Shown here piece after piece: positions 18,601 to 29,227 of a DNA stretch of 64,000 nt. Origin of the DNA: an uncultured Verrucomicrobiota bacterium (GTDB lineage: Bacteria; Verrucomicrobiota; Verrucomicrobiia; Limisphaerales; UBA1412). Every line of letters begins with the position of its first letter. Positions within the stretch are counted from its first letter, which is position 1. The notes under the pieces are model-generated. The model was not told where the DNA came from. It worked only from the letters and a program-made list of their open reading frames with translations, and searched no databases. The translations under genes were made by a program, and so were the position numbers. The stretch lies in contig CALXMK010000013.1 of the NCBI GenBank assembly GCA_944389455.1, forward strand, positions 19,251-83,250. Direction: 5' to 3'.

Positions 18601-19853
18601 TCACGAGGCTGACGCTCAATGAGCTTCTTAGCCGAACGCACAGTATGAACATAATTCAACTCTTTCAGACGGCGGATAATAAAAGGTTCAAAAAGAACCA
18701 ACGCCATTTTCTTTGGCAAACCGCATTGATGAACCTTCAGCTCCGGTCCGATAACAATCACTGAACGGCCGGAATAATCCACACGTTTACCCAACAAATT
18801 CTGACGGAAACGTCCGCTCTTACCCTTGAGCATATCGCTCAAAGATTTCAAATCGCGGTTACCAAGTGCTGAAACCGCGCGCCCGTGACGTCCATTATCC
18901 AACAGCGCATCCACTGCCTCCTGAAGCATGCGTTTTTCGTTACGAACAATAACATCCGGAGTCTTCAGTGCTAATAAATTCTTTAGACGGTTATTACGAT
19001 TAATAACACGACGATACAAATCATTTAGATCCGAAGTCGCAAATCTTCCTCCTTCCAGAGGTACTAGAGGACGCAAATCTGGTGGAATCACAGGTAAAAC
19101 AGTTAATACCATCCACTCCGGACGAGCATGAGAATAAAGGAAGCCCTGAAGCAACTTAATCCGTCGAGAGAGCTTCTTCTTCGTCTGCTTGCTGCGCGTA
19201 GCAGCCATCTCCTCAACAATCTTATTAATCTCTTCCTGAAGATCAATCTTCGAGAGAGCATCATGGATAGCTGATGCACCCATCTTAGCCACAAATGCAT
19301 CATGTCCATAAAGTTCACAAGCATCAGCATACTCCATTTCATTCAACAACTGATACTTTGTCAAACCGGTCGTTCCAGGATCCACTACCATATAATCCTC
19401 ATAGTAGATAACCCGTTCCAACTCCTTAACACTCATATCCAGCACAAGACCAATACGAGAAGGCGCACATTTGAAATACCAGATATGGGTCACCGGTTCA
19501 GCCAAATCAATATGTCCCATTCTCTCACGGCGGACACGCGCCAGGGTCACTTCCACACCACAACGGTCGCAAATAACGCCTCTATGCTTAATGCGCTTAT
19601 ACTTTCCGCAAGAACATTCCCAATCCTTTACAGGACCAAAAATGCGTTCACAAAACAAACCGCCCTTCTCTGGCTTAAATGTACGATAATTGATAGTCTC
19701 CGGATTTTTTACCTCTCCCTTTGACCATGACCGGATTGTCTCTGGAGATGCCACTGAAATGGATACATATTCAACCTGATTGACTTTCTCCATTCCTAGC
19801 AGCTTCCGAGCCGCGTTTTTCTGAATTGTATTTGTTGTATTGGTAATCGTCAT
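15609..19853 (-). CDS. rpoC: DNA-directed RNA polymerase subunit beta'
   Basis: A 1,414-residue beta' subunit. The N-terminal zinc site uses Cys80, Cys82, Cys95 and Cys98 ([19 protein letters not shown]). The catalytic [12 protein letters not shown] lies at 469-480 with its three Mg-binding Asp. The second zinc site is [13 protein letters not shown], and the trigger-loop region is [14 protein letters not shown] ([14 protein letters not shown]). The last 50 or so residues are highly acidic and Ser-rich (ending [10 protein letters not shown]), longer than in E. coli. It follows rpoB by 27 nt. Confidence 0.99.
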   Translation of the reverse strand: MTITNTTNTIQKNAARKLLGMEKVNQVEYVSISVASPETIRSWSKGEVKNPETINYRTFKPEKGGLFCERIFGPVKDWECSCGKYKRIKHRGVICDRCGVEVTLARVRRERMGHIDLAEPVTHIWYFKCAPSRIGLVLDMSVKELERVIYYEDYMVVDPGTTGLTKYQLLNEMEYADACELYGHDAFVAKMGASAIHDALSKIDLQEEINKIVEEMAATRSKQTKKKLSRRIKLLQGFLYSHARPEWMVLTVLPVIPPDLRPLVPLEGGRFATSDLNDLYRRVINRNNRLKNLLALKTPDVIVRNEKRMLQEAVDALLDNGRHGRAVSALGNRDLKSLSDMLKGKSGRFRQNLLGKRVDYSGRSVIVIGPELKVHQCGLPKKMALVLFEPFIIRRLKELNYVHTVRSAKKLIERQPREVWDVLEEVTRGHTVLLNRAPTLHRLSIQAFEPVLIEGEAIRVHPLVCTAFNADFDGDQMAVHVPLSVEAQLEARLLMLSSNNIFSPSSGKPIMMPSQDITLGCYYLTADPRTAADKRERPYIFGNKFEAIYAWSDGSIRVHERILLANPDYGVETVFGDSKSRLIETTVGRVLFSEVWPTELGFYNKTAGKSQIATLISACYKHCGHDMTIKTLDKLKEFGFRYATRAGVSIGIDDMIVPKEKNQRIEVAQKQVNETEKQFKRGIITSGERYNKVVDIWTHCSDEIASVMLTTLKANQGKDEYNPLFMMVDSGARGNKQQVRQLAGVRGLMAKPSGEIIENPILSNFREGLTVLEYFISTHGARKGLADTALKTADSGYMTRKLVDVSQDVIIREEDCGTTNGIWVQAITDGDEERVKLTERIIGRYACDDILDPRNPSQILVAAGTEIDEATAKLIDDNGIERVKIRSVLTCESRSGVCACCYGRNLATGGKVKIGEAVGIIAAQSIGEPGTQLTMRTFHIGGTASQTFKQPEIRAHHDGVLKYADLRSVEIDDGHIVLNKNGYISVSNESGDILEEHKIVIGACILKPENSQVKKGELLVRWDPYNVPVISEHNGRVVFHDIIEGITVEHENGVAGSNLVVVEHKEDMRPQINIVDENDNVLGAYAIPSGAHIVVEPDSIIYAGSQLAKTPRRQAKTKDITGGLPRVAELFEARRPKDPAEVARFDGVVDMGPTQRGKRIIIITDPKTGESEEHQIPIGKHIIVFKGDYVKKGQQLTEGSVVPHEILDICGPQELQEHLLNEVQDVYRTQGVSINDKHVEIIIRQMLRKVRITEPGDSLFLWGEQVDRVAFEEENKRVDEMGGRPAEGQPVLLGITKASLQTDSFLSAASFQDTTQVLTEAATTGRVDALRGFKENVIMGHLIPAGTGFPTYRKVKLKPLIKSIEDTPQEEKSEEDLSSNPSKVSELKELLGTQDVYENPQENFSSETDDSDDE

Positions 19854-19880
19854 TTAATCTCTCTGTAATTTTATCCGGTT

Positions 19881-22800
19881 TTAAAAATTATCTTCTTTAT
19901 CGCTGTCGCTGAACAAATCCTCGACACTTCTCTCTTCGGAATCGGAATCAGAATTGTTCTCCTCTTCCTCGAAATCCTCTTCTGCTCCAAAAGGCGTCAC
20001 AAGTGCCCCTCCAGAACGATTGCGCTGAGCTTCCAGCAACAAATTACCTTCTTCCCCACCGGTTCCAACACGGACATCCATGCCCAGTGATTGCATTTCC
20101 TTCACCAGCACATTGAATGACTCTGGAACACCTGCATCCAGGGAATTATCTCCTTTGACGATGCTCTCATAAATACGAGTACGCCCCTGAACATCATCAG
20201 ATTTGACTGTAAGAATCTCCTGCAGTCCATAAGCGGCTCCATAAGCTTCCATGGCCCATACTTCCATTTCACCAAAGCGTTGGCCGCCATATTGAGCCTT
20301 ACCGCCCAAAGGCTGCTGCGTAACTAGTGAATAAGGACCTACTGCACGCGCATGAATCTTATCGGCCACCAAGTGATCTAGTTTCATCATATAGATATAA
20401 CCTACCACAACCTCTTGGTCAAAAGGTTCACCTGTACGGCCATCGATTAAAATAGTCTTGCCATTTTCCGGCAAGCCTGCCTTAACCAGATAATTGCGGA
20501 TATCCCGTTCACTAATACCATCGAAAACCGGTGTCTCAAAATAGAGTCCTAAAATCTTAGCTGCCCAGCCCAAGTGAGTCTCCAACACCTGTCCGACATT
20601 CATACGGGATGGCACACCCAGAGGATTCAGAACAATATCTACCGGCTGACCATCCTGCAAGAAAGGCATATCTTCCTCAGGAACAATTTTGGCAACCACA
20701 CCTTTATTGCCGTGGCGTCCGGCCATCTTATCACCTACTGAGAGCTTACGTTTAGAAGCAATATAGACTTTAACGGACTTAACAACGCCATTATCAGTCA
20801 ACTCTCCACCACTCTCAATCTGTTCTCTTTCTCCTTGATACTGAATCTCTACATCCTCAAATTTCTTGCGGAACCCATTGATAATCTCATCAATCTTATT
20901 TTTGATAGGAGACGGATCAATTTCAATTCGGTCATAGGAACTGGATAATTTTCTCAGCAGCGTCTTTGTAATCTTGCGATTAGCGGGAATGATAACATCA
21001 CCAGTCTCCCGATTCATCACATCCAACGGAATCTTCTCTCCTAAGAGAATATTGCTCAAAGCATCTGTCAACTGCTCACGCAAATCCTCTACCTTCGCGC
21101 GAAACTCATTATCAATCTGCCTCGCCATTTTACGTCCCTCAGAAGAAGTTTCACGGCGTTTCTCTCCCGATTTCTCACTATCCTTCTTAGAAGAAATCTT
21201 AACATCCATGACAATGCCATATGTACCAGAGGGCACTCGCAAAGAAGTATCTTTTACATCCGCGGCCTTTTCTCCAAAGATCGCTCTAAGCAGCCTCTCT
21301 TCCGGAGCTAATTCTGTTTCACTCTTAGGTGTAATTTTACCTACTAAAATATCACCAGGTTTTACCTCAGCTCCGATACGGATAACCCCATCGGCACCTA
21401 AATTCTTCAGAGCTTCCTCTCCCAAGTTGGGAATATCACGAGTAATCTCCTCTGGTCCTAACTTAGTATCCCGAGCGCTGACTTCAAACTCATCAATATG
21501 AATTGATGTAAACACATCATCCTTGACGATACGCTCGCTGAGCAAAATGGCGTCCTCAAAGTTATATCCATTCCATGGCATGAAGGCTACCAGCACATTC
21601 TTACCAAGGGCCAGTTCTCCACCTTCCGTACAAGGACCATCAGCAATTACATCTCCCTTTTTAACCTTTTGGCCACGAGAAACAATGACTCGCTGATTAA
21701 TACAAGTCGCAGCATTAGAGCGCATGAACTTACGCACTGAATAAACACAAATTCCATTTTCTGGATCATGCTTCAGTGTACGAGCCAGATCCACTGTTCC
21801 GCTCTTTGTGATGATAATCCGTTCTGCGGTCACAGAGGCAACTATTCCATCTATTTCGGATAAAATTACTGCGCATGAATCGCGTGCAACATTACCTTCT
21901 AAACCTGTAGCCACATACGGAGCATCTCCTTGCAAGAGAGGTACGGCCTGACGTTGCATGTTTGACCCCATCAATGCACGGTTGGCATCATCATGTTCTA
22001 GGAATGGAATCAATCCAGCAGCAACAGAAACAACCTGTTTAGGAGAGACATCCATATAATCCACAGCTGAAGGCTCTACATTGATGAAATCTCCTGAACG
22101 CCGGCATGTGACTAATGATGTCTTAAAGTTCCCCTCTTCATCAATCAAACTATTAGCCTGCGCTACAATGAAGTTCTCCTCCCTATCAGCTGTCAGATAC
22201 TCCACCTCCTGAGTTACGCGGCCATTCACTACTTTACGATAGGGTGTTTCTATAAAACCAAAATCATTAATTCGAGCAAATGTAGCCAATGATGCAATCA
22301 AACCGATATTGGGTCCTTCTGGGGTCTCAATAGGACAGATACGTCCATAGTGAGAAGAATGAACGTCGCGAACTTCAAATCCCGCACGATCACGAGATAA
22401 TCCACCCGGCCCCAATGCAGAAAGACGACGCTTATGAGTCATTTCCGCTAAAGGATTAATTTGATCCATAAACTGTGAAAGCTGGCTGCGCCCAAAGAAA
22501 TCACGAATCACAGCCGTCAACGCTTTAGGATTAATTAATTTGTCCGGAGTCATTGTCTCGGTGGATTGATCAAAGATCGTCATCTTTTCTTTCACCAATC
22601 TCTCGGTACGAGCTAATCCCGTCCGGCACTGATTGCAAAGCAACTCTCCTACAGTTCTTACACGGCGGCTTCCTAAATGATCAATATCGTCTACACTACC
22701 ATGGCCCATGCAGAGACGTAACAAATACCTTGTAGCATAAACCACATCATCGGCCATCATCACGCGCACATCTTCACAGCCATCAGGTAAATTCAATTTC

Positions 22801-23843
22801 TGCTTTAATTTATAACGTCCTACGCGGCCCAAATCATAACGCTTTGGATCAAAAAATAATCGTTTAATCAACGTATTAGCGTTATTAACCGTTGGAGGAT
22901 CCCCAGGACGCAGACGACGATAAATTTCCTTGAGTGCCTCATCCTTATTTTTAACAGGATCTTTCTTCAAACAACGGATCATTGCACCATCATCTACGGA
23001 AATATCAATCACCTTGATAGTCTTAACTTTCGCATCCTGAACGGCCATCAAGACAGCCTTAGAAAGAGGCTCAAAAGCACGTCCTACCGTAGAATTATTC
23101 TCACCATTAAGAACATCCTCTACTAAGGTTAAATTCTCAAGTCCCTTAGTATCAATTATCTTCTTAACCTCAACCTCTTTAATATCATAGAAAAGCTTTA
23201 AAATATCCTGATCAGACGAATACCCCAATGCACGTAGGAAAGTCGTAATCAAAAATTTCCGCCGCAGTTTCTTTCTGTCAAGATAAACATAGAGCAAATC
23301 GCTCGTATCAAATTTGGCTTCAAACCAGGAACCTCTGTCCGGAATAATGCGATAAGAATAAAGTTTCTTACCATTTGGATGAACCGTAGATTCAAAAGCA
23401 ATCCCCGGAGAACGATGCAGCTGGCTCACAATCACACGCTCGGCCCCATTAATCACAAACGTTCCCTGAGGAGTCATCATTGGGATATCCCCCATAAAAA
23501 CCTCCTTCTCATGAACACTCTCATCGCTCTTATTTTTCAGCAAGAATGTTACATACAGAGACGCTGCAAAAGTAACTCCCTCCCGGAGAGCTTTTAACCA
23601 AGTAAGCTTGGGTTCCTGAATACGATACTCCTTAAACTCAAGAGCTATGTTTTCATCAAAACTGTAAATCGGAAAAACCTCCGAAAAAACTGCTTGAAGT
23701 CCCGTATCCTTCCTCATCGAAGGAGAGACATCCGCTTGAAGAAACTCTTTGTAAGAACTGACTTGCAACTCAATCAGCATGGGAGGAGTAATAATCTCCT
23801 TAATTTTTCCAAAATTAACTCTTTTGGGCACTTTTGATGACAT
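19881..23843 (-). CDS. rpoB: DNA-directed RNA polymerase subunit beta
   Basis: A 1,320-residue beta subunit. The rifampicin pocket reads [29 protein letters not shown], so Asp, His and Ser at the main resistance positions are wild type, while the E. coli Asn518 position is Ile. An E. coli-like insertion with coiled-coil character lies around residues 900-1010. The C-terminus carries a tail of about 45 residues dominated by Asp, Glu and Ser ([20 protein letters not shown]), mirroring the tail on RpoC. A 336-nt gap with terminator, promoter and hairpin separates it from rplL. Confidence 0.99.
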   Translation of the reverse strand: MSSKVPKRVNFGKIKEIITPPMLIELQVSSYKEFLQADVSPSMRKDTGLQAVFSEVFPIYSFDENIALEFKEYRIQEPKLTWLKALREGVTFAASLYVTFLLKNKSDESVHEKEVFMGDIPMMTPQGTFVINGAERVIVSQLHRSPGIAFESTVHPNGKKLYSYRIIPDRGSWFEAKFDTSDLLYVYLDRKKLRRKFLITTFLRALGYSSDQDILKLFYDIKEVEVKKIIDTKGLENLTLVEDVLNGENNSTVGRAFEPLSKAVLMAVQDAKVKTIKVIDISVDDGAMIRCLKKDPVKNKDEALKEIYRRLRPGDPPTVNNANTLIKRLFFDPKRYDLGRVGRYKLKQKLNLPDGCEDVRVMMADDVVYATRYLLRLCMGHGSVDDIDHLGSRRVRTVGELLCNQCRTGLARTERLVKEKMTIFDQSTETMTPDKLINPKALTAVIRDFFGRSQLSQFMDQINPLAEMTHKRRLSALGPGGLSRDRAGFEVRDVHSSHYGRICPIETPEGPNIGLIASLATFARINDFGFIETPYRKVVNGRVTQEVEYLTADREENFIVAQANSLIDEEGNFKTSLVTCRRSGDFINVEPSAVDYMDVSPKQVVSVAAGLIPFLEHDDANRALMGSNMQRQAVPLLQGDAPYVATGLEGNVARDSCAVILSEIDGIVASVTAERIIITKSGTVDLARTLKHDPENGICVYSVRKFMRSNAATCINQRVIVSRGQKVKKGDVIADGPCTEGGELALGKNVLVAFMPWNGYNFEDAILLSERIVKDDVFTSIHIDEFEVSARDTKLGPEEITRDIPNLGEEALKNLGADGVIRIGAEVKPGDILVGKITPKSETELAPEERLLRAIFGEKAADVKDTSLRVPSGTYGIVMDVKISSKKDSEKSGEKRRETSSEGRKMARQIDNEFRAKVEDLREQLTDALSNILLGEKIPLDVMNRETGDVIIPANRKITKTLLRKLSSSYDRIEIDPSPIKNKIDEIINGFRKKFEDVEIQYQGEREQIESGGELTDNGVVKSVKVYIASKRKLSVGDKMAGRHGNKGVVAKIVPEEDMPFLQDGQPVDIVLNPLGVPSRMNVGQVLETHLGWAAKILGLYFETPVFDGISERDIRNYLVKAGLPENGKTILIDGRTGEPFDQEVVVGYIYMMKLDHLVADKIHARAVGPYSLVTQQPLGGKAQYGGQRFGEMEVWAMEAYGAAYGLQEILTVKSDDVQGRTRIYESIVKGDNSLDAGVPESFNVLVKEMQSLGMDVRVGTGGEEGNLLLEAQRNRSGGALVTPFGAEEDFEEEENNSDSDSEERSVEDLFSDSDKEDNF

Positions 23844-23885
23844 CTAAGCCTCTTTTAACGTTGTGTTCACTGAAGGTCTTAAAAA

Positions 23886-23929
23886 ATAGAAAAACGACAC
23901 CCCTCTTGACCTTCATCAAAAAAGAGGGG
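23886..23929 (-). terminator. Leader hairpin with U-rich tail upstream of rpoB (attenuator candidate)
   Basis: On the minus strand CCCCTCTT (23922-23929) pairs exactly with AAGAGGGG (23900-23907) around a 14-nt loop and is followed by TGTCGTTTTTC. It lies about 56 nt before the rpoB ATG, inside the probable rpoB 5' leader, so it may limit read-through into rpoBC. Confidence 0.5.
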
Positions 23930-24036
23930 ATTACCGTCTATCAATAGTTACCGAACTACGATCTGTTGATATACATCTTTGGTTCTCTTCAAGAGAGAAG
24001 ACTCCAGAGCATCAGATTCAACGAATCCGGCCTATT

Positions 24037-24064
24037 ATTGTACATTTAAAACAGAAAAAAACAA
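24037..24064 (-). promoter_or_regulatory. Candidate sigma70-type promoter for rpoBC
   Basis: On the minus strand TTGTTT (24064-24059) and TACAAT (24042-24037) are separated by 16 nt. It lies just past the rplL terminator and about 190 nt before rpoB, the right place to restart transcription. The leader it would produce contains a further hairpin (23900-23929). It is supported only by consensus match. Confidence 0.4.
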
Positions 24065-24096
24065 GTTTTTTTTCGTACTATACGAAAAAATATCCT

Positions 24097-24138
24097 AAAA
24101 AACAGGGACAGGAATCAATAAATCAAAATTCCTGCCCC
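24097..24138 (-). terminator. Intrinsic terminator after rplL
   Basis: Minus-strand stem GGGGCAGGAAT/ATTCCTGTCCC (arms 24128-24138 and 24105-24115, one G-U pair, 12-nt loop), followed by TGTTTTTT. It is 41 nt after the rplL stop and has textbook form. A second weaker inverted repeat (24068-24077 with 24081-24090, TTTTTTCGTA) follows directly. Confidence 0.75.
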
Positions 24139-24179
24139 AATTCGTTTCGCACAAAGGCGAATTTACAGTAAATAAGACC

Positions 24180-24557
24180 TTACTTAATCTCGATCTTAGC
24201 GCCGGCTTCTTCCAGCTTCTTCTTGGCGGCTTCGGCTTCTTCCTTAGTCACACCCTCTAAAATAGCCTTCGGAGCTTCTTCAACCATCTTCTTGGCATCA
24301 GCCAAGCCAAGTCCAGCCTTGACTTCGCGAACAGCCTTAATCACGGCTATCTTCTTAGAAGCATCGATACCAGCGATCACTACATCAAAAGAAGTCTTTT
24401 CCTCTGCGGGAGCAGCAGCGGCACCAGCAACTGCAGCAACAGCCACAGGAGCGGCAGCGGAAACACCCCAAGCCTCTTCAAGATTCTTTACCAGCTCGGC
24501 GGCTTCGATAACCGTCAGCTTACCCAACTCTTCAACTAATGCTTTAATATCAGCCAT
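24180..24557 (-). CDS. rplL: 50S ribosomal protein L7/L12
   Basis: A 125-residue stalk protein: an N-terminal dimerisation helix pair ([23 protein letters not shown]), an Ala-rich hinge ([19 protein letters not shown]), and the C-terminal domain [40 protein letters not shown] that recruits translation GTPases. L10, the stalk base, is encoded 171 nt upstream. That gap contains small hairpins (CCTTCT/AGAAGG near 24640-24655 and TTCCCGA/TCGGGAA near 24580-24595) that could tune the L12:L10 ratio. Confidence 0.99.
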   Translation of the reverse strand: MADIKALVEELGKLTVIEAAELVKNLEEAWGVSAAAPVAVAAVAGAAAAPAEEKTSFDVVIAGIDASKKIAVIKAVREVKAGLGLADAKKMVEEAPKAILEGVTKEEAEAAKKKLEEAGAKIEIK

Positions 24558-24728
24558 AATATTCTTTCCAGTGTCGTTCCCGAAGCATCGGGAAATTAGC
24601 CGGGTGCATCCCGTCCGACATCTATTTCTTCTTTTACCTTCTCCGGCTGGAAGAAGGCAAAAAATCTTTTTTATTCCTTACTCTTATTTATTACTTTTAA
24701 AATTTAATATAAGAAGATCTCTCCTCTT

Positions 24729-25262
24729 TTATTGCTCCTTATCCACATGGGCTTGGATAACTCGAGCCAACTGCTCACCCGGAGCCGCCAATGTACGAAC
24801 CAATTTCGTAGCAGGCGCATTGATAGTCCGTAAGAGCATCGAACGGAGTTCATCCAGAGGAGGCAAGTCTGCCAATACATTCAGAGTCTTGGCATCCATA
24901 CGCTCTCCATCTACATACCCATAACAAAGAACCCCTTTCTGAGTATCCTTATTAAAATTCTTAACTGCTTTAGCGGAAGCCGCCACATCCTTCTGACCAG
25001 TTACAACGGCCAGCTGGCCAACTAAGCCTTCACCCACGTTCTTAAGTCCAGCTGCATCCGCTACCTGGCGGAAAACAGTCGTCTTAACAACATGAACTTC
25101 TGCGTTGGCTTCGCGTAAACGAGCCCGCAAATCCGCAAATTGCGGAACAGTCATGCCTTTATAGTCGATTAAAAGAAAAAACGGAGAAGCGCTTAGGCGA
25201 AGAGCATACTCCTGCCCCATCGCTACTTTGATTGTATTAAGTTTATCGGCACCTTTTTTCAT
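24729..25262 (-). CDS. rplJ: 50S ribosomal protein L10
   Basis: A 177-residue L10. The N-terminal rRNA-binding domain includes FFLLIDYKGMTVPQFADLRARLREANAEVHVVKTTVFRQ. The C-terminal helix that binds L12 dimers ends LARVIQAHVDKEQ. It lies 21 nt after rplA and 171 nt before rplL. L10 is a translational autoregulator in other bacteria; no clear L10-leader fold could be assigned in the short rplA-rplJ gap. Confidence 0.97.
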   Translation of the reverse strand: MKKGADKLNTIKVAMGQEYALRLSASPFFLLIDYKGMTVPQFADLRARLREANAEVHVVKTTVFRQVADAAGLKNVGEGLVGQLAVVTGQKDVAASAKAVKNFNKDTQKGVLCYGYVDGERMDAKTLNVLADLPPLDELRSMLLRTINAPATKLVRTLAAPGEQLARVIQAHVDKEQ

Positions 25263-25283
25263 CTTAATTCATCCCTTTCTTCA

Positions 25284-25994
25284 CTATTCCACTACTGCCG
25301 TACCACCCTTCAAAGAAATATGAACAGCAGGACTCATTGTCGTAGAAAGAGTAATACTGCAAATATAAGTTCCTTTTACGCTTGAGGGACGAGCCTTTTC
25401 AATCGCATTAATCGCTACTTTGGCGTTCTCTAAAATTTGTTCAGCAGTAAAACTGATCTTTCCAACCGGCATATTAAGGTTACTGGTCTTATCAACTTTA
25501 TATTCCACGCGGCCAGCCTTGAACTCCTTCACTGCTTTTCCCGTGTCGTCGGTCACCGTTCCAGTCTTAGGATTCGGCATCAAACCGCGGGGACCCAGAA
25601 CCTTACCCAATTTACGCACCTCAGCCATGGCTTCCGGAGTCGCAATCGCAACATCAAAATCAACCCAACCACCGGCACACTTGGCAATCAAATCCTCAAA
25701 TCCAACATACTCTGCTCCAGCTTCTACTGCTGCATCATGAGAAGGACCTGTTTTGGTGAAAACAATCACGCGAATTACACGGCCACTGCCATGAGGCAAA
25801 GGCACCGTACCGCGAACCATTTGATCAGATTGACGAGGATCTACACCTAAGTGGAAAGATAGATCCACTGTCTCATTGAACTTGGCCGGAGGAAAACTCT
25901 TGAGCACCTCCACCGCCTTTTTCAATGTATACTTCGCACTGGAATCAACCAGCCCCAGCGCTTTTTTATAACGTTTACTTTCTTTTCTCTGCAT
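25284..25994 (-). CDS. rplA: 50S ribosomal protein L1
   Basis: A 236-residue L1 with [23 protein letters not shown] at the start, the domain II segment [19 protein letters not shown], and the C-terminal [34 protein letters not shown]1 forms the mobile stalk that releases E-site tRNA and in many bacteria represses its own operon. A small hairpin 18 nt upstream (26012-26026) could be the operator. It follows rplK by 62 nt. Confidence 0.98.
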   Translation of the reverse strand: MQRKESKRYKKALGLVDSSAKYTLKKAVEVLKSFPPAKFNETVDLSFHLGVDPRQSDQMVRGTVPLPHGSGRVIRVIVFTKTGPSHDAAVEAGAEYVGFEDLIAKCAGGWVDFDVAIATPEAMAEVRKLGKVLGPRGLMPNPKTGTVTDDTGKAVKEFKAGRVEYKVDKTSNLNMPVGKISFTAEQILENAKVAINAIEKARPSSVKGTYICSITLSTTMSPAVHISLKGGTAVVE

Positions 25995-26011
25995 TTTCTT
26001 TTGCGGTAATC

Positions 26012-26026
26012 GGATTTATTAAATCC
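26012..26026 (-). promoter_or_regulatory. Small hairpin in rplK-rplA gap, possible L1 operator
   Basis: GGATTT-AAT-AAATCC on the minus strand is an exact 6-bp stem with a 3-nt loop, preceded by GGGA. It lies just upstream of rplA. L1 autoregulation usually works at the start of the rplK-rplA message, so the role is an inference from position only. Confidence 0.25.
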
Positions 26027-26056
26027 TCCCGCCTTTTATCTTAGATTCCACCGTGA

Positions 26057-26482
26057 TTAACCAACTACCTCAATACCCATGCTGCGGGCTGTACCGGAAA
26101 TCACGCGGATTGCTGCCTCTTCACTATTTACGCTCAGGTCCTTGCCCTTTATCTTCGCAATTTCTAAAATCTGCTTACGGGTTACCTTTCCTACCTTTTC
26201 GGTGTTCGGGGTCTTAGAACCGCTAGCAATTCCTGCTGCTTTCTTCAAAAGAACAGAAGCAGGAGGAGACTTCAGAATGAATTTAAAGGATTTATCCTGA
26301 AACACTGTTATGATCACAGGAATAATCATTCCCTGTTGATCTTTTGTGGCAGCATTGAACTCCTTACAAAATCCCATGATGTTCACACCATGCTGACCCA
26401 GCGCGGGACCAACCGGCGGGGCAGGATTAGCCTGTCCGCCCGGGATCTGCAACTTAATCTGACCGACAACTTTCTTTGCCAT
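26057..26482 (-). CDS. rplK: 50S ribosomal protein L11
   Basis: A 141-residue L11 with [41 protein letters not shown], followed by the Pro-rich linker [14 protein letters not shown] and the rRNA-binding C-terminal domain with [12 protein letters not shown]. The N-terminal Pro pair of the thiostrepton site is present ([12 protein letters not shown]). L11 lies in the GTPase-associated centre. It follows nusG by 61 nt, the standard secE-nusG-rplK order. Confidence 0.99.
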   Translation of the reverse strand: MAKKVVGQIKLQIPGGQANPAPPVGPALGQHGVNIMGFCKEFNAATKDQQGMIIPVIITVFQDKSFKFILKSPPASVLLKKAAGIASGSKTPNTEKVGKVTRKQILEIAKIKGKDLSVNSEEAAIRVISGTARSMGIEVVG

Positions 26483-26543
26483 AATAATCTAATGAAAATT
26501 CGCTATTTTAAAAAAGAAGAAATCCGTTTGGGGAAATACCTTC

Positions 26544-27095
26544 TTAGGCTTTCTCCACCTGCCAGTATTCAAGCTCTACAGGAGTATTGCGTCCGAAAAT
26601 ACTCACCATTACTTTCAGCTTACCTCTTTCCGGATCAATTTCCTCAATCATACCGTTGAAATTCAGGAACGGACCATCATTAATTTTAACCGTTTCTCCA
26701 ACCACAAAATTGATACGAGGTTTCTCTGTATCTTCCGATTCCGCAATACGGGCTTTAATCTCATCAACCTCTACATCAGGAGTCGGCATAGGTCTCTCTC
26801 CACCTACAAAGCCGATAGCCCCCTGAGTCTCATGAATAAAATACCACGGAACATCATTAATGCGCTTATCATCCCCATAAAGAGCTACATTAATAAAAAC
26901 ATAACCCGGATATAATTTCCGGTTACTCACGCTCTTCTTTCCGCCGCGCACCTCTACCACTTTTTCTACGGGCACTAAAACCTCTCTAATATAATCACGC
27001 ACCCCTTCCTGCAGCTTGAGCCTTCGCTCAATTCCATCCTTTACCTTCATCTCTTGCCCTGAAAGAGTATGGATAACAAACCACTGATACTTCAT
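26544..27095 (-). CDS. nusG: Transcription termination/antitermination protein NusG
   Basis: A 183-residue NusG. The NGN domain opens YQWFVIHTLSGQEMKVKDGI and contains RKLYPGYVFINV. The C-terminal KOW domain holds FVVGETVKINDGPFLNFNGMIEEIDPERGKLKVMVSIFGR. It binds RNA polymerase and couples it to S10/NusE and Rho. It lies 38 nt after secE. Confidence 0.99.
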   Translation of the reverse strand: MKYQWFVIHTLSGQEMKVKDGIERRLKLQEGVRDYIREVLVPVEKVVEVRGGKKSVSNRKLYPGYVFINVALYGDDKRINDVPWYFIHETQGAIGFVGGERPMPTPDVEVDEIKARIAESEDTEKPRINFVVGETVKINDGPFLNFNGMIEEIDPERGKLKVMVSIFGRNTPVELEYWQVEKA

Positions 27096-27133
27096 CTCTG
27101 CTAAATTTTGCCCGTACTTAATTTAAAACTCTA

Positions 27134-27412
27134 CTAGAGTTTCATTATAAATTGGCTAACCACCAATGTAAAAATAAAATCTGCCGCCACTGTCATCAAT
27201 CCAATAAGCAGTGAAGCAATAATAATTACTACCGTCGAGCCTTTTAACTCCGCTTTGCTCGGCCAAGTACATTTCTTAAGCTCTTCACGAGTCTCTTGGC
27301 TATAAATAGAAATTCTTTTTAACCAGCCTTTCCACCACGCAAAAGCGAAAAGACCTCCTATGACAACCGTCCAGATTGCCAGTTTAATTAATTCTTGTTT
27401 TGCTTGATCCAC
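27134..27412 (-). CDS. secE: Preprotein translocase subunit SecE
   Basis: A 92-residue protein with a first hydrophobic segment at about 8-28, the conserved amphipathic stretch ending EELKKCTWPSKAEL (the TWPS signature), and a second membrane segment. This is the short two-TM form; only the C-terminal TM with the amphipathic helix is essential for SecYEG. The start is taken as the GTG at 27412. The open frame continues upstream, but that part is the tRNA-Ser gene. No ATG is available between the tRNA and the TM segment. Confidence 0.9.
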   Translation of the reverse strand: MDQAKQELIKLAIWTVVIGGLFAFAWWKGWLKRISIYSQETREELKKCTWPSKAELKGSTVVIIIASLLIGLMTVAADFIFTLVVSQFIMKL

Positions 27413-27431
27413 AATTAAATCACTTTCAGCT

Positions 27432-27520
27432 TGGCGGAGGGGGAGGGATTCGAACCCTCGAAGGTGTTTAGCCTTAGCGGTTTTCAAGACCGCCGCGATA
27501 GACCACTCTGCCACCCCTCC
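27432..27520 (-). tRNA. tRNA-Ser(UGA)
   Basis: A complete 89-nt class II tRNA including encoded CCA. The acceptor GGAGGGG pairs with CCCCTCC, the anticodon loop is CTTGAAA (anticodon UGA), a long variable arm is present, and the T loop is GTTCGAATC-like. It lies 19 nt before the secE start, between tRNA-Trp and secE. Confidence 0.97.
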
Positions 27521-27529
27521 TACTGTCTT

Positions 27530-27605
27530 TGGCAGGGCAGGAGGGACTCGAACCCCCAACCGACGGTTTTGGAGACCGCTACTCTACCAATTGAGCTACT
27601 GCCCT
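27530..27605 (-). tRNA. tRNA-Trp(CCA)
   Basis: A 76-nt cloverleaf with encoded 3' CCA: acceptor AGGGCAG/CTGCCCT, anticodon loop CTCCAAA (anticodon CCA), T loop GGTTCGAGTCC. The tuf-tRNA-Trp-secE-nusG order is common in bacteria. Here tRNA-Ser has been added between tRNA-Trp and secE, 9 nt away. Confidence 0.97.
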
Positions 27606-27635
27606 ACCTAAGCCAGAGACCGTGTGGTCTCGACT

Positions 27636-27674
27636 AAAAAATTAAAGTGGAGCGAGCGACTTCCCGCTCCACTT
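27636..27674 (-). terminator. Intrinsic terminator after tuf
   Basis: Minus-strand stem AAGTGGAGCG/CGCTCCACTT (arms 27665-27674 and 27645-27654, 10-nt loop), followed by TAATTTTTT. It lies 16 nt after the tuf stop, so tuf is largely separated from tRNA-Trp and secE. Confidence 0.85.
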
Positions 27675-27690
27675 GAAAATAAATCAGTTA

Positions 27691-28881
27691 TTATTCAAGA
27701 ACTTCACTGATACGACCGGCACCTACTGTTCTGCCGCCTTCACGAATAGCAAAACGTTGACCTTTCTCCATAGCAACAGGAGCGATTAGAGATACCGTCA
27801 TTGCAATATTATCACCAGGCATTACCATTTCAACTCCTTCAGGGAGGGTAATAGAACCTGTAACGTCCGTCGTACGGAAATAGAACTGAGGACGATAATT
27901 GTTCACGAAAGGAGTGTGACGACCACCCTCTTCACGTGAGAGTACATAAACCTCAGCCTTGAAGTTCTTATGAGGAGTGATGGAACCTGGCTTAGCCAAA
28001 ACCATACCACGCTCAACTTCATCTTTCTTAATACCGCGCAACAATACACCAATATTGTCACCCGCCTGAGCTTCATCCAAGAGTTTACGGAACATTTCAA
28101 TATCCGTCACGACTGTCTTGCGAGTATCACGCAGACCAACAATTTCTACATCAGTCATCCTCTTGAGAACACCGCGCTCAACACGACCGGTTACCACAGT
28201 ACCACGACCTTCAATATTGAACACGTCTTCCAGAGACATCAAGAAAGGCTTGTCTACTTCGCGAACTGGCTCAGGAATATAGCTATCCAGGGCAGCGAGC
28301 AGTTCATCAATCGCCTTTACCCCTTCCGGAGTTCCAGCCTGCGCAGCTGCGGAAGAACCACGAATGATAGGAATCTCATCACCAGGGAAACCATATTTGG
28401 TGAGCAAGTCACGGATTTCCATTTCGACCAGATCCAACAGTTCAGGATCATCAACCAAATCAACCTTATTCAGGAAGACCACCATTGCAGGCACACCTAC
28501 CTGGCGAGCCAACAAAATGTGTTCACGTGTCTGAGGCATCGGACCATCAGCAGCACTCACAACCAAAATAGCACCGTCCATCTGGGCAGCACCAGTGATC
28601 ATGTTTTTAATGTAGTCAGCGTGACCCGGACAGTCAACATGAGCGTAGTGACGCTTCTCTGATTCATATTCTACGTGAGAGATGGCAATCGTAACCGTCT
28701 TAGTTTCATCACGAACAGTGCCACCCTTAGTGATTTCTGCATAGCTAACCTCTTTAGCCAAACCTTTGCGGGCCTGCTCCATAACGATAGCAGCCGTTAA
28801 AGTTGACTTGCCATGATCAACATGGCCGATGGTACCCACATTTACGTGGGGTTTAGTACGTTGAAACGACTCTTTTCCCAT
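27691..28881 (-). CDS. tuf: Elongation factor Tu
   Basis: A 396-residue EF-Tu from the ATG at 28881: [26 protein letters not shown] carries G1, followed by DCPGHADY (G3), NKVD (G4), and the domain II/III signatures ending [19 protein letters not shown]. The frame is open 36 codons further upstream, but those overlap tRNA-Thr and are not EF-Tu sequence. The elfamycin-contact region [16 protein letters not shown] is normal. It delivers aminoacyl-tRNA to the ribosome. It is placed at the head of the cluster rather than after fusA. Confidence 0.99.
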   Translation of the reverse strand: MGKESFQRTKPHVNVGTIGHVDHGKSTLTAAIVMEQARKGLAKEVSYAEITKGGTVRDETKTVTIAISHVEYESEKRHYAHVDCPGHADYIKNMITGAAQMDGAILVVSAADGPMPQTREHILLARQVGVPAMVVFLNKVDLVDDPELLDLVEMEIRDLLTKYGFPGDEIPIIRGSSAAAQAGTPEGVKAIDELLAALDSYIPEPVREVDKPFLMSLEDVFNIEGRGTVVTGRVERGVLKRMTDVEIVGLRDTRKTVVTDIEMFRKLLDEAQAGDNIGVLLRGIKKDEVERGMVLAKPGSITPHKNFKAEVYVLSREEGGRHTPFVNNYRPQFYFRTTDVTGSITLPEGVEMVMPGDNIAMTVSLIAPVAMEKGQRFAIREGGRTVGAGRISEVLE

Positions 28882-28944
28882 TGCAATTCCTGTTTTTGTG
28901 TTTTTTTTAAAACCGAACGCTCCGTTGCCCTTCTCTTTTAATGG

Positions 28945-29020
28945 TGGAGCCCACAACCAGGCTTGAACTGGTGACCTCATCCTTACCAAGGATGTGCTCT
29001 ACCGACTGAGCTATGTGGGC
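28945..29020 (-). tRNA. tRNA-Thr(GGU)
   Basis: A 76-nt cloverleaf with encoded CCA: acceptor GCCCACA/TGTGGGC, anticodon stem CATCC/GGATG with loop TTGGTAA (anticodon GGU), T loop GTTCAAGCC. It lies 63 nt before tuf, and probably shares its promoter, so the mature tRNA would be cut from a tRNA-mRNA precursor. Confidence 0.97.
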
Positions 29021-29199
29021 ATCAATCTTAAATACACCCAGAGAGTTAAGGACAACGACGGAAAAAACAGGCATTCTGCCTATTGTTCACTAGTTCCATC
29101 GGCGCGTTCATTTAACGAAAACGCCCGCTGTGTTAATTAATTTTAACACCCGAACTTCTCTCGCTATGTCCCTGAGCACTCCGTGCGTCAGTAGAGAGT

Positions 29200-29227
29200 A
29201 GAATAGCACAGTCATTCTTCTGGTCAA
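29200..29227 (-). promoter_or_regulatory. Candidate promoter for tRNA-Thr-tuf
   Basis: On the minus strand TTGACC (29227-29222) and TATTCT (29205-29200) are 16 nt apart, a good sigma70-type match. It heads the whole information cluster, about 180 nt upstream of tRNA-Thr. The leader contains a nested hairpin (CTGA-GCAC/GTGC-TCAG around 29170-29192) and a GTGTTAA/TTAACAC inverted repeat near 29130-29150. Confidence 0.55.

Noticed and set aside
27413..27559. Upstream extension of the secE frame
   Set aside because: This part is the antisense-free reading of the tRNA-Ser gene and flanks; it has no SecE features, and a GTG at 27412 gives a normal SecE.
28882..28989. 36-codon N-terminal extension of EF-Tu
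   Set aside because: It runs into tRNA-Thr; [16 protein letters not shown] at 28881 is the standard EF-Tu start.
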